DNA from: Verrucomicrobiales bacterium
GTDB lineage: Bacteria > Verrucomicrobiota > Verrucomicrobiia > Limisphaerales > JAYPXF01
DNA length: 47,068 nt
Assembly: GCA_002715965.1 (NCBI GenBank)
Contig: PBAL01000066.1
Coordinates: forward strand, 1 to 47,068
Direction of reading: 5' to 3'
Shown: positions 1-9,480 of the stretch, in pieces
Numbering within the stretch: position 1 is the first letter of the stretch
Layout: each line of letters starts with the position of its first letter
Made by a program: the position numbers and the translations under genes
The notes under the pieces: generated by a model
Databases searched by the model: none
What the model was told of the DNA's origin: nothing
Seen by the model: only the letters and a program-made list of their open reading frames with translations

Positions 1-129
1 CACAGCTCCTTGGGTTATCAGACCCCGGCGGAGTTCAGCGGTCGCGCCATCGTTGGCAGTGGTCTCCGGTCGGGCTTCGCCCTCCCTGCGTCCCCAGCCA
101 ACGAGCAAAGCAAAACATCAAACCGGTGA
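1..129 (+). pseudogene. IS3-family transposase (OrfB) C-terminal tail, cut by window edge
   Basis: Reading frame 1 is open from the first base to a TGA at 127-129. It begins HSSLGYQTPAEF, the typical end of the DDE integrase domain in IS3-family OrfB transposases. The catalytic part would lie left of the window, so it is unknown whether this copy is intact. The tail after AEF is rich in G, S and A. The following bases (about 140-172) contain a GGGGTCAGGCCA stretch that could belong to the right end of the element, but no matching left end is visible. From there to 408 I see no gene. A related decayed copy lies at 33421-33785. Confidence 0.7.
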
Positions 130-408
130 CAGAACGCTACTTTTGATCTGTCCACTACGCGGGGTCAGGCCACCACCGCTCTGAATTTGAGACGTTTCAG
201 CGCGAGTGGCGTCGTGAACCAACTCAGTATCCGGAAAAACTCCCCGAAAGATCAATGGTCCCCATTCCTCGACAGCGCGCCATAGACGCAAGCAAAAAAA
301 CGCTATTCGAAGAAAAATGTCCGATTCAGCAAAAACCCGTTGACCTCACCTAGGGGGTTATGGACCAATATGTGGCCAATATTGGGCATTCATTGCCCCG
401 GATACGAA

Positions 409-3400
409 ATGGCCAGAGCTAGTAAGAAAAAATCGACCCGTAAACTCCGGTATTCAGCCAGTACTGCGAAATACGACGCCCATCATAACGTCCTTTCAGA
501 TACCTACGGCAACCTCGCCGATCTCCGCCGATCCCTGTCGGATTCCAAGGCGGATGTGGACGAACGCGGCAAGATTCTTGGACTTTTTTCCGTCTGTAAC
601 GATTCCCAGCGCGCCTGGCTGCTGCTTGAGGACTACTTCGACAAGCTGAAGCTCAGCCGCAAGGATTTCCCGGGCGAGGATTGGTGGGATCGCCTGATGG
701 ACTCCGAGAATGGCGAGCGATTGGAGGAACTCTCGATGGTGTTCCTCCGTGCCAATCGCAACGTTCCCAGCGAACTCCTCCCGCACACGAACTTCGATCG
801 ATTTGCTGAGATTGAGGAAGCCGAGCGCGAAGAACGCATGTTACGCGAACTCGAGGAGTGGCTTTTCCCACCCGCGCCCGCCCATCTCGACTCCCCGCGC
901 GCCTCGCTGCGCGTCATCTGCCGCACCGTTCCGCAGGAAAACAACGCTGCGCTGCACAAGGTCCGGATCGAGTTCCACCTGCGTCGTCCCCGCACCGGCG
1001 AGAAGGTGCGAACGCTTGAGGAACTCCTCGACCTCAATACCCGTGCGGCGCACGAGCAGGAACTCTTTCCGAAACGCGACTGGGATTTCATTTCGTGGAT
1101 TGTTGAGAATTACGGCGACCAGGCAGAGAACATCGAGGCTATTGAACTCTCCGGCCTCGAACTGCTCCAATGGCTGGCGCAGTGGGGACAGCACAATCGC
1201 CTCGAACTCAACGACACCCAGCAGCCCTTGCGCTTCGAAGGCAATATTGCCCAGGTCGAACCCAACATCGAAACCGGCAAAGGCGAGCTTTCCTTCACCC
1301 ATACGATCAAACTTCCCAATGGCGAGAAGGCCGACGTGAACAAGGCAATCTGGTTTGGTGGCCAGCCGGCATTGCTGCTCCTTGAGAACACGATCCACAT
1401 CGTTCGCAATGCCCCGCCGGAAACTGTCGTTCAAACGCTTACCGCGCAACCCAAAGTCCCTGTTCAGAATCTGAGTCATCGATTCATCACCCATCTGCGA
1501 CGCAGCAACCAGGCCAAGGGAATCAACTGGGACGAACTTTGCACCTCCCACCCCGCACGCCCGCAATTTGTTTTTGAGCTTGTGGAAGACACGGTTCGCC
1601 TTCGTCTCGTCGCCACCAGCGACCGCGACAAGAGCACCTGGCAATGGAGCGGACACGAATGGAAGAAGGAAGAAGGCACTGGCCGTTCCAAGAAGAAGAA
1701 GGTTGCGAAGAAAAAGAAGAATGGCCGTCCCGAGATTCTCGATGATGTCCGACTTGAGGCCGCCGTCGCCTGGCTGCGCCAGCTGGATTGGTTCACGCCC
1801 GAGCCCGGTCTCTGGGTCGGTGACGCCAACGAAAACTTCCTCAACGTTCTCGCCCGTGTCTGGAACGACCGCCCCGCCGAAGCGGATTATCTCGGCAACG
1901 GGCTTTTCCAACGCCTGTTCCTCAACCCCAAACGTCTGAAGCCCAATCTCGTCGTCAAAGGCAGTGGCATCAACTGGCTCAGCGTTTCCGCGGAGTGGGA
2001 AGAGGAAGGCATGCGCCTCACCAAGAAGGATCTCGATCGTCTTGCCAAGGCCACCAGCCGCTTCGTCAAGCTGCCCAACGCTGGCTGGGTCGAACTCGAT
2101 ACCGACGCGGTTCAAAAGGCGCAGGAGACGATGGCCGATCTCGGCATCGACGGTCTTTCCTCGATCACCCAGAAAGTCGGCATCGAACAAGCCGCGCACC
2201 TGGAGGAAGACGACTTCCAGAAATTCGTGGACACCCCGGCCGCCCGCAAACTTCGCGATCGGCTCAAGGAATATGAAGGCGTCAAACCCACCGGGCTTCC
2301 CGAGGTAATCAACGCCGACCTCCGTCCCTACCAGAAGCAGGGTTTCGATTTCCTCTGCCACCTCACCCAGCTCAACCTCGGTGGTGTTCTCGCCGATGAC
2401 ATGGGCCTTGGCAAAACCCTGCAAACCCTCTCTTGGCTAAGTTGGTTGAAGGTCAACAAGGGCAAGAAATACCGTCCGTCACTGGTGATCTGTCCCGCTT
2501 CCGTGCTGCACAACTGGCGACGCGAAGCCGAGAAGTTCACCCCGAACCTCAAGGTGCTCGTGCTCCAAAGCGGCTCAGCCCGGCGCAACCTGCTGAAACA
2601 GATCCCGAAATTCGACCTCGTCGTCACGAACTACGCGTTGCTGCGTCGCGACCTCGAACAGCTTCAGAAGTTCTCCTTTGGCGCACTGGTGCTCGACGAA
2701 GCCCAGTTCATCAAGAACCCGCAGGCGCAGGTCACTCAGAGCGTCAAGCAGCTCAACGCCGATCATCGCCTTGCCCTCACCGGTACACCGCTGGAAAACC
2801 GACTCCTCGACCTCTGGTCCATTGTCGATTTCACCCAGCCCGGCTACTTGGGCAACCAGGAACACTTCAACGAGACCTACGATCCGAAACCCGGACTCGC
2901 CCCCGGCGAATCGCGCCAGAGCGCCGAGGCAGACAGCCTTTCATTGGGGCGCATCGCCCGGCGCAAACTCGGATCCAAACTGCGCCCGGTCCTCAAGCGC
3001 CGCGTTAAACAACAGGTCGCCAAGGATCTCCCCGATCGCATCGAACAACGTCGCGATTGCATTCTCGGCGAGGAGCAGCGCAAACTTTACCTGGCCGAAC
3101 TCCGGCGCAGCCGCGACCAGGTACTCGAAGCCGTCAAGAAGAAGGGCCTCGCCAAGAGCAAGATGCACGTCCTGGCCGCGCTCACCCGCCTGCGCCAGAT
3201 CTGTTGCCACCCTTCACTCGTCGGCAGCAGCTCACCCTCCGGCAAGACCGAGACGCTTTTCGAGCTGCTTGAGCCCTTGCTTGAAGAAAACCAGAAGATC
3301 CTCGTCTTCAGCCAGTTCGTGAAAATGCTGCAGCTCCTGGAGAAGGACTGTGGCACGCGCGGCATTCCGACTCACATGCTCACTGGCGAAACGAAGGACC

Positions 3401-3747
3401 GCCAGGAAGTCGTCAACACCTTCCAGGAGGACGAGCGGGGCGGAGTGTTCCTCCTCAGCCTACGCGCAGCCGGCACTGGCCTAAATCTAACCACCGCCAG
3501 TTTCGTCGTGCTCTATGATCCCTGGTGGAACCCCGCTGTCGAAGCCCAGGCCATCGACCGTTCCCATCGCATCGGCCAAACCCAGACCGTCAACGCTTAC
3601 AAGCTCATCACCCCCGGCACAGTCGAAGAAAAAATCTGGGACCTCCAACAACGCAAATCCCAGACCATCGCCGATGTGTTGGGCGAGGAAGGATTTGCGA
3701 AGAGCCTCTCAGAAACGGATCTCGAATACCTCTTCTCCGAGGATTGA
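409..3747 (+). CDS. SNF2/Rad54-family DEAD/DEAH-like helicase
   Basis: This is a large Swi2/Snf2-type ATPase of about 1112 residues that probably remodels protein-DNA complexes or RNA polymerase-DNA complexes in the cytoplasm. The N-terminal ~640 residues are family-variable and include a lysine-rich linker (KKKKVAKKKK). The ATPase core follows: DMGLGKT (Walker A, about 664-670), DEAQ (Walker B, about 763), LTGTPLENRL (motif III), FSQF and LTGETKDR in the second RecA domain, then GTGLNL and HRIGQ (about 1053-1057), which are diagnostic of bacterial SNF2 proteins. An in-frame TTG exists at 340, but the ATG at 409 (MARASKKKS) is preferred because the preceding 23 residues look non-coding. No Shine-Dalgarno is clear at either start. 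The gene appears to be monocistronic. The family call is firm and the cellular target is unknown. Confidence 0.93.
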   Translation: MARASKKKSTRKLRYSASTAKYDAHHNVLSDTYGNLADLRRSLSDSKADVDERGKILGLFSVCNDSQRAWLLLEDYFDKLKLSRKDFPGEDWWDRLMDSENGERLEELSMVFLRANRNVPSELLPHTNFDRFAEIEEAEREERMLRELEEWLFPPAPAHLDSPRASLRVICRTVPQENNAALHKVRIEFHLRRPRTGEKVRTLEELLDLNTRAAHEQELFPKRDWDFISWIVENYGDQAENIEAIELSGLELLQWLAQWGQHNRLELNDTQQPLRFEGNIAQVEPNIETGKGELSFTHTIKLPNGEKADVNKAIWFGGQPALLLLENTIHIVRNAPPETVVQTLTAQPKVPVQNLSHRFITHLRRSNQAKGINWDELCTSHPARPQFVFELVEDTVRLRLVATSDRDKSTWQWSGHEWKKEEGTGRSKKKKVAKKKKNGRPEILDDVRLEAAVAWLRQLDWFTPEPGLWVGDANENFLNVLARVWNDRPAEADYLGNGLFQRLFLNPKRLKPNLVVKGSGINWLSVSAEWEEEGMRLTKKDLDRLAKATSRFVKLPNAGWVELDTDAVQKAQETMADLGIDGLSSITQKVGIEQAAHLEEDDFQKFVDTPAARKLRDRLKEYEGVKPTGLPEVINADLRPYQKQGFDFLCHLTQLNLGGVLADDMGLGKTLQTLSWLSWLKVNKGKKYRPSLVICPASVLHNWRREAEKFTPNLKVLVLQSGSARRNLLKQIPKFDLVVTNYALLRRDLEQLQKFSFGALVLDEAQFIKNPQAQVTQSVKQLNADHRLALTGTPLENRLLDLWSIVDFTQPGYLGNQEHFNETYDPKPGLAPGESRQSAEADSLSLGRIARRKLGSKLRPVLKRRVKQQVAKDLPDRIEQRRDCILGEEQRKLYLAELRRSRDQVLEAVKKKGLAKSKMHVLAALTRLRQICCHPSLVGSSSPSGKTETLFELLEPLLEENQKILVFSQFVKMLQLLEKDCGTRGIPTHMLTGETKDRQEVVNTFQEDERGGVFLLSLRAAGTGLNLTTASFVVLYDPWWNPAVEAQAIDRSHRIGQTQTVNAYKLITPGTVEEKIWDLQQRKSQTIADVLGEEGFAKSLSETDLEYLFSED

Positions 3748-4255
3748 TTTTACTGTTCCGGGTGCGAAACCGCATTAGAAGTCTCCAATCGCTTGCACTG
3801 TTTGAAGTTGGTGGTCGCTAATCGCCATTTCCTTAGTGTTCGCGCCTCTTAAGTCTGCACCACTCAAGCTGAGATGCAGTGGCTGAAGCCACTCGGAACA
3901 CGAAAATCAGACAGTTCAATCTAATCCTGCCACTTAGCCGGGCATTCAGTGGAATCCCTAATTTGAACTGCCGAGGGCAATTCAATTATCGGTCAGGTCC
4001 GTTCCTCGACATCATCATCCTGAGCTTGGGCCGAGTAAAATCTTCGCCAACGGGCAACTCTGCGCATTCGGAGAAATATTCTTGCCAATGTCACCGGAAT
4101 GAAGTCCCCTCTCGCGCTTCGTGAGAAGAGCCCCATAGACTTCTCCACCGCGTTGCCGGATGCAGAATTTCGGTCAATGCCCTGCTGCAAAGCTTGCAGC
4201 GTTTCTTTCCCACGTGTCCGGCGGGTAGAGAGTTCAAAAGCCGGACCCATGACAA
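3748..4255. other. Intergenic region with a small hairpin
   Basis: This 508-bp gap separates the two helicase genes. Short open frames here have no recognisable protein character. A hairpin AGTGGC-TGAA-GCCACT sits at 3878-3893, without the T-run needed for a canonical terminator on either strand. The rest probably contains the promoter and leader of the DEAD-box helicase gene, but I could not identify promoter boxes with confidence. Confidence 0.35.
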
Positions 4256-5683
4256 ATGAATCAAGACAAAGACACGCTGGACCTGCGTGAGCTCTTATCG
4301 TTGCCGCCTCGGGAGACCGAATTGGAAGGCGCATTTGCGGAACTGATCCCCGACATCCGGAAGGCGGTGGTCGACAAGGGATACGTGCGCCCGACTCCAA
4401 TCCAGGAGAAATCCATCCGCCCGCTCCTGGCCGGAAGGGACATGCTCGGTTGCGCACAGACGGGCACGGGCAAGACAGCCGCGTTTACGCTGCCCATGTT
4501 GCAGTTGCTGAACAAAGACCGGCACTCCCCTCGAAAAGGACAACCCCGTGCGCTCATTCTCGCACCCACTCGTGAACTCGCAGCGCAGATCGGTCAAAGC
4601 ATAGACGCGTATTCCAGACATCTGCCGATCCGACACACCGTGATCTTTGGTGGCGTTGGACAATTCGCCCAGGTGAAGGCGCTCAACAAAGGCGTCGATA
4701 TACTGGTCGCCACTCCGGGACGCCTGCAGGATCTCATGGACCAGCGGTATATCCGGCTCGATCAGGTGGAGTTCTTCGTGTTGGACGAAGTCGACCGCAT
4801 GCTCGACATGGGTTTCATTCCCGACGTAAAACGCATCCTGCCCAAGCTGCCGCGCGAACGTCAGAGCCTCTTCTATTCCGCGACCATGGCGCCCAAGATG
4901 GTTGAGCTGGCAAACAGCATGGTTCGCAATCCCGTAAGGGTCACCATTGCGCCCAACAAGCCTGCGGTCGAAAGTATCGAACAGAAGGTGATGTTCGTTA
5001 GCAAGCACAACAAGAACTCGCTGCTGGCTGAAGTCCTTGATGATCCGGAAATGCGCAAGGTCATCGTATTCATCCAGATGAAACACGTTGCCAACCGCGT
5101 GCTGCACAAACTCGAGATGCTCGGCATCACCGGCACTGCCCTCCACGGAAACAAGAGCCAGAACGCGCGCAATCGTGCCTTGAATGGATTCAAGAACGGT
5201 GAATTCCGTGTCCTTGTCGCCACCGATGTGGCCGCGCGCGGCATTGACATCGACGACATTACTCATGTGATCAACTATGACCTCCCGGTTGAATCGGAAA
5301 CTTATGTGCATCGAATCGGCCGAACCGCCCGCGCCGGTCGAACCGGCCACGCCATCTCCTTCTGCACCGCCGATGAACGCGGGCTGCTGCAGAACATCGA
5401 ACGCCTGATCAAACGCGACATCCCCATCGATTTCGAACACCCGCATCATTGTGACGTGGCGTGCAACGCGCCAGCTTCGTCACCTCGCAATCCGCAGCGG
5501 CAGAAACGATCCAAGAAGAAACAACAGGGTCAGCGCAGCAACGAACAACCGCGCGAAACCCGTCAAGCACGAGGGAAACACAAGAACGGCGCCCGGAATC
5601 GTCAGAATCGATCAGGCCCTACTGCCGGAAAATCACGCCGGAATCGGAACAAGAATCGTAGCCGGCAGGGGGCTGTCGCTTAG
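4256..5683 (+). CDS. DEAD-box ATP-dependent RNA helicase, RhlE-like
   Basis: This 475-residue RNA helicase unwinds short RNA duplexes, as in ribosome assembly or RNA decay and cold adaptation in this family. Visible motifs in order are the Q motif (RPTPIQ, about 45), AQTGTGKT (67-74), [19 protein letters not shown] (177-180), SAT (about 208), [12 protein letters not shown], and [13 protein letters not shown] (about 352). The tail from about residue 395 is very rich in K, R, Q and N and probably binds RNA, which fits RhlE-type proteins. Motif II reads DEVD instead of DEAD, and the Ala-to-Val change is conservative. The start at 4256 is the first in-frame ATG before the conserved region and has no strong Shine-Dalgarno. 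Confidence 0.93.
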   Translation: MNQDKDTLDLRELLSLPPRETELEGAFAELIPDIRKAVVDKGYVRPTPIQEKSIRPLLAGRDMLGCAQTGTGKTAAFTLPMLQLLNKDRHSPRKGQPRALILAPTRELAAQIGQSIDAYSRHLPIRHTVIFGGVGQFAQVKALNKGVDILVATPGRLQDLMDQRYIRLDQVEFFVLDEVDRMLDMGFIPDVKRILPKLPRERQSLFYSATMAPKMVELANSMVRNPVRVTIAPNKPAVESIEQKVMFVSKHNKNSLLAEVLDDPEMRKVIVFIQMKHVANRVLHKLEMLGITGTALHGNKSQNARNRALNGFKNGEFRVLVATDVAARGIDIDDITHVINYDLPVESETYVHRIGRTARAGRTGHAISFCTADERGLLQNIERLIKRDIPIDFEHPHHCDVACNAPASSPRNPQRQKRSKKKQQGQRSNEQPRETRQARGKHKNGARNRQNRSGPTAGKSRRNRNKNRSRQGAVA

Positions 5684-5734
5684 CCGACGTCGCTTGTCAA
5701 ACAGGCTGGCAATTCGCAGGCCATGTGCCTTGCC

Positions 5735-6180
5735 GCCCATCCGGCACACTGTCGATGTGAGAGATCGGAAACCAGATCGCCTCTTCAAATCCACAATCCT
5801 CTGGCCGAAACGGATAATTGTCCCCCAGATGCCACTTCCCAAAGTTCCCGTCCGATAGCCACCGCCTTGAATACATCCGCATTCGTCCTCAACTCCGGCC
5901 GCAACAAAGTCCGCCCACTGCTCACATTAATTGCCCCGTTTCGAAACTCATCGAGCCCTGTTAAAAACTGCCCTCGCGTCAGCCTACACATCGGCGCCAC
6001 ATGAAGATCCGTGAGGCTGATGCCCTCCCGCGCCAAACGATCAATACTCAGTGTCTGCGTAATCGGATTCCCATGCACCGAAAGTTCCCGATACCCCTGA
6101 TCATCCGTCATAATCACGACCACATTGGGCTGCTTGGCTGAGCAAGCTTGAACAGCCAAGAATACGACAAGGAACGGCAC
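5735..6180 (-). pseudogene. Decayed arylsulfatase fragment
   Basis: On the minus strand from a GTG at 6180 the frame reads a signal-like start, then PNVVVIMTDDQGYREL and TRGQFLTGLDEFRNG, which is the N-terminal third of a formylglycine sulfatase. The active-site motif that should be C-x-P-x-R reads C-R-L-T-R, so the proline is lost. Near 5860-5840 the homology leaves the frame. A GGYRTG-like stretch and then GKWHLGDNYPFRPED appear in other frames, consistent with two single-base deletions. Homology stops near 5735 after SHIDSVPD. The remaining two thirds of the gene are missing. It lies between the RNA helicase and the glycan cluster. Confidence 0.8.
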
Positions 6181-6344
6181 AAATCCGTGGAATCAAATCG
6201 GCAGGGCGGCAGGGTTGAGGCAAGCATGCCCTCACGCAAGAAAACCAAACCGCAGTCCAAAATTTCCGTTCGTGACAGCCTCCCACGGCTTTGAAAAACT
6301 GAACGAAGAATCGCCTGAAGCCCTAAATACCACATCGGTGCGCA

Positions 6345-7520
6345 TTGGAACGACGGAACGAAATTCATGCCGGTCAGGACAAAAGGCCGGAGATTGCTCA
6401 CTACTGCCCTACTTTGGGCGATTGCTGCGGCATCGCGACCTACACTGAAATGCTCTGTTCCGCCAAGGGCTATCGAGCTGTCAGTACGCTGGACGAACTC
6501 GAAGGAAGTGAACCCCAAGTGCTGCATGTTCAGCATGAATTCATCATCATCTCAGAATCAGAGTTTGAGCACATTGTTGATTTCTGCGCGCAAAAGAACG
6601 TTCGACTCTTCACCACCTTGCATCGGGTTGAGAAGGACTCCTGGATCAGCTTCTTGTCAGAGGTATGGCGAGCGGCCCGGCATCGGAAGACTCCCAAGGA
6701 AGCGTGGCTCGATGCATCGTCGTCAGCAAGGCCCGCACAAGACAAACAAGCCTCACGAAAGATCGGCTTGGTTCAGAAGACGCTGCGCATGCTGCGGCGA
6801 CTGTTGGGTCAATGTCGATTCCAACGGCGGATCGTGAAGTGTAGTGAGACCATCGTTGTTCACTCTGCCAATGCGCAAAAGGAACTGGAGCGGATTGACC
6901 GGCAAAAAATCCGCGTAATGAGTCACCCATTGATGGCGTGCCCGATTGCCAGTTCGCTGCATTCGGAAAAGGACGGGAGAATTCACATTGGATACTTCGG
7001 ATTCCTTTCCTCCAGCAAGGCTCTGGGTGATCTGGTTGAAGCCAGCAAACTCGTGCCCAATGTTTCGCTTCATTTGTTGGCGGCCACGCCGCAAAGCCAG
7101 GGCGCTGCATCGGAGCATTCCAGGCAGTTTTCCGAGTGGATTCAACCGTACGAATGGATCGACGCGAGCTACGAATTCCTTCCATTGGAAGAAGTTGTGT
7201 ATCGCCTGTCCCAAAACGACGTGAATATCTACCTGACCAAGCCTGACACCAACCGTTTTTCAACCAGTGGCTCGATCAGGCAGTATTTGGCAGCCCAAAG
7301 GCCGATCATTGCAAATCGCACCGAAATGGTGGGCGATTTGGAAGACATCATCACGATATTGCCCAACGGCAGGCCTTCCACGGTAGCGGCTGCACTGAAG
7401 AAATTCGATCCGGCGAAAACCGATCTGAATCCGATCATCCAATACTGCAAGCAGCACACTTGGGAAAAGGCTCCCGACCTTTATGGACATGTCCCAAACC
7501 GGCCAACTTGGGACGGTTGA
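6345..7520 (+). CDS. GT4-like glycosyltransferase (stand-alone copy)
   Basis: This protein of about 391 residues looks like a GT-B-fold, GT4-like glycosyltransferase. It has an N-terminal CGIATYTE loop after HYCPTLG, an HVQHEF strand end, a VVHSANAQKEL segment, GYFGFLSSSKAL at the start of the donor-binding domain, and a C-terminal SGSIRQYLAAQRPIIANR region. It would transfer a sugar from an activated donor to a surface glycan or lipid intermediate in the cytoplasm. Donor and acceptor are unknown. It is plainly homologous along its whole length to the C-terminal two thirds of the next gene. The start is uncertain. The frame opens at a TTG (6345), and the first residues before RPEIAHYC resemble the linker of the fusion gene, so this copy may have lost an N-terminal domain or its true start. 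Confidence 0.72.
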   Translation: MERRNEIHAGQDKRPEIAHYCPTLGDCCGIATYTEMLCSAKGYRAVSTLDELEGSEPQVLHVQHEFIIISESEFEHIVDFCAQKNVRLFTTLHRVEKDSWISFLSEVWRAARHRKTPKEAWLDASSSARPAQDKQASRKIGLVQKTLRMLRRLLGQCRFQRRIVKCSETIVVHSANAQKELERIDRQKIRVMSHPLMACPIASSLHSEKDGRIHIGYFGFLSSSKALGDLVEASKLVPNVSLHLLAATPQSQGAASEHSRQFSEWIQPYEWIDASYEFLPLEEVVYRLSQNDVNIYLTKPDTNRFSTSGSIRQYLAAQRPIIANRTEMVGDLEDIITILPNGRPSTVAAALKKFDPAKTDLNPIIQYCKQHTWEKAPDLYGHVPNRPTWDG

Positions 7521-7647
7521 GTCGGATATTCGCCGGTCGAACAAGCTGAATTTACGAACAGTCGTGACAGCGAATCGGCGTTTTGAAATGCTTGCCCATC
7601 GACGTCAGAATTCTGATTCGCGTGAATCTAATGTCATTCAGACTTAC

Positions 7648-9423
7648 ATGTCCGTAGTTTCCCGTTCGAAAAAGATTATTTTTGTGCACATTCCGAAGAC
7701 GGCGGGCACATCGGTGACCCTGTACTTTTACCAACGTGGATTGATCGACTCCAATGATGTGGCGCAGTGGTACCGCAACAACGGGCACAAGAGTGCCAGT
7801 TTCATCCGGCGGGAAATTGACGAACGAAAGGTGTGTGGCGAACTCCGTTGGCAAGATTGTCACAAGTTTACAATCGTCCGGAACCCTTTCGATTGGATGA
7901 TCTCTTATTGGCACTACAAGCGTCGATCTCACGAACAAAGGTACCATGAAGAGGCCCAGAGAATGTGCTTTCCGGAGTTCGTGAGTTTTTTTTGCGCTGC
8001 ATCGGACAGGACCTTTGTGGATCAGGCTGAGTGGATACTCGATGAAAAGGGCGAAGTGATGGTTGATCGGATCATCAAGCTGGAAAACCTGAAGACCGAG
8101 TGGCAGCAACTGTGTGCGCAGATGGAATTGCCTGCTGCTCCCTTGAACGATGTGAACCGCACTCACGGTCCGTTCTACGACCACGATGATTACTATGATG
8201 CGGAATCGCGGAGACTCGTCGAAAAAACCTTTGCCCGCGACTTTAAAATCTTCGATTACGCCTACGTTCCCCGCCGGGAGATTCAGCGGAATTCAAGACC
8301 GGAGATCGTTCACTATTGCCCCACTTTGGGCGGTTGCTGTGGCATCGCGATCTACACGGAAACCCTTTGTGCAGCCAAGGGCTACGGAGCCATCCGCGAA
8401 CTCGGAGACCTCAAGGGAAATGAACCCAAAGTGCTGCATGTACAGCACGAGTTTGGAATCATCAAGGAGTCAGAATTTGAGGAGATTATCGATTTCTGTG
8501 AACAAAAGAACATCCGGCTATTCACCACCTTGCATCGGGTTGAGAAAGACTCCTGGATCAGCTTTTTGTCCGAGGTAAGGCGAGCTGCTCAACGCCAGAT
8601 GGCCCCCAAAGAAGCTTGGCAGTGTACATTGCCGCATCCAAAACCAATGCCGAAGCAAGGCGACCAGATTCCCCGACGGATTGGTTTGATTCAAAAGACA
8701 CTTCGCATGCTACGTCGACTATGGGGCGAACGCCGATCTCAACGTCGTATTGTGAGGCGCAGTGAGGCTGTTGTTGTTCACTCAGACAATGCTCAAAAAG
8801 AACTGCAACAGATCGATCGGCAAAAGATCCTCAGGATCAGTATTCCGCTGAAAAACTGTCCACTCGCAGATTCACTTCACTCGGAAAAAGACGGGAGATT
8901 GCACATAGGCTATTTCGGTTTTCTTTCCACTGGCAAGGCTCTTGGGAATCTTGTCGAAGCCTGCAAACTCGTGCCCAATGTGTCTCTGCATTTGCTGGCA
9001 GCGATTCCTCAAAGCAACGGAGCGATTTCGGAATATTCGGACCAATTTTCAGAGTGGATCAAGCCTCATGACTGGATTGACTGCAATCACGAGTTCCTCC
9101 CTCTAGAGGAAATCGTGAAACGCCTGTCGCAAAACGACGTGAACGTCTATCTGACCAAACCGGACGCCAACCGCTTCGCCACCAGCGGCTCAATAAGACA
9201 GTATCTTGCGGCGCAACGGCCAATCATCGCCAATCGATCTGCAATGGTGAGCGATTTGGAACACGTCATCACCATGTTGCCGGATGGCAAGCCATCGACT
9301 TTGGCAACCGCTCTCAAGAATTTCGATCCAGCGAAAGCAAAGCTCGCGCCGATCGTAGACTATTGCCAACAGAACACCTGGGAACAGGTTCCAGACTTGT
9401 ATGCGATCCAGGACACTGGCTGA
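7648..9423 (+). CDS. Sulfotransferase-glycosyltransferase fusion protein
   Basis: This 591-residue protein has two domains. Residues 1 to about 210 are a sulfotransferase, with the PAPS 5'-phosphosulfate loop IPKTAGTS (16-23) and the 3'-phosphate motif RNPFDWMISYW (about 78-88). From about residue 218 (RPEIVHYCPTLG) to the end it is a GT4-like glycosyltransferase nearly colinear with the preceding gene. A single polypeptide could add a sugar and sulfate to the same surface glycan, but that is inference. I chose the ATG at 7648 (MSVVSRSKK) because the second sulfotransferase in the cluster starts at the same distance before its PAPS loop. The frame is open back to an ATG at 7483, which would overlap the upstream gene by 38 bp and add 55 residues with no family resemblance. 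Confidence 0.8.
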   Translation: MSVVSRSKKIIFVHIPKTAGTSVTLYFYQRGLIDSNDVAQWYRNNGHKSASFIRREIDERKVCGELRWQDCHKFTIVRNPFDWMISYWHYKRRSHEQRYHEEAQRMCFPEFVSFFCAASDRTFVDQAEWILDEKGEVMVDRIIKLENLKTEWQQLCAQMELPAAPLNDVNRTHGPFYDHDDYYDAESRRLVEKTFARDFKIFDYAYVPRREIQRNSRPEIVHYCPTLGGCCGIAIYTETLCAAKGYGAIRELGDLKGNEPKVLHVQHEFGIIKESEFEEIIDFCEQKNIRLFTTLHRVEKDSWISFLSEVRRAAQRQMAPKEAWQCTLPHPKPMPKQGDQIPRRIGLIQKTLRMLRRLWGERRSQRRIVRRSEAVVVHSDNAQKELQQIDRQKILRISIPLKNCPLADSLHSEKDGRLHIGYFGFLSTGKALGNLVEACKLVPNVSLHLLAAIPQSNGAISEYSDQFSEWIKPHDWIDCNHEFLPLEEIVKRLSQNDVNVYLTKPDANRFATSGSIRQYLAAQRPIIANRSAMVSDLEHVITMLPDGKPSTLATALKNFDPAKAKLAPIVDYCQQNTWEQVPDLYAIQDTG

Positions 9424-9480
9424 GAACAACGAAATCGTTTCGCCACAATTCGTTTCCCTGCAGTCGGTCATCATGAAGGC

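Noticed and set aside
841..2424. A 527-codon open frame antisense to the SNF2 helicase
   Set aside because: It lies fully inside a gene with clear helicase motifs on the other strand and has no recognisable family. Such long antisense frames are common in GC-rich genes.
4295..5449. A 384-codon open frame antisense to the DEAD-box helicase
   Set aside because: The sense strand carries every helicase motif. The antisense product has no domain character.
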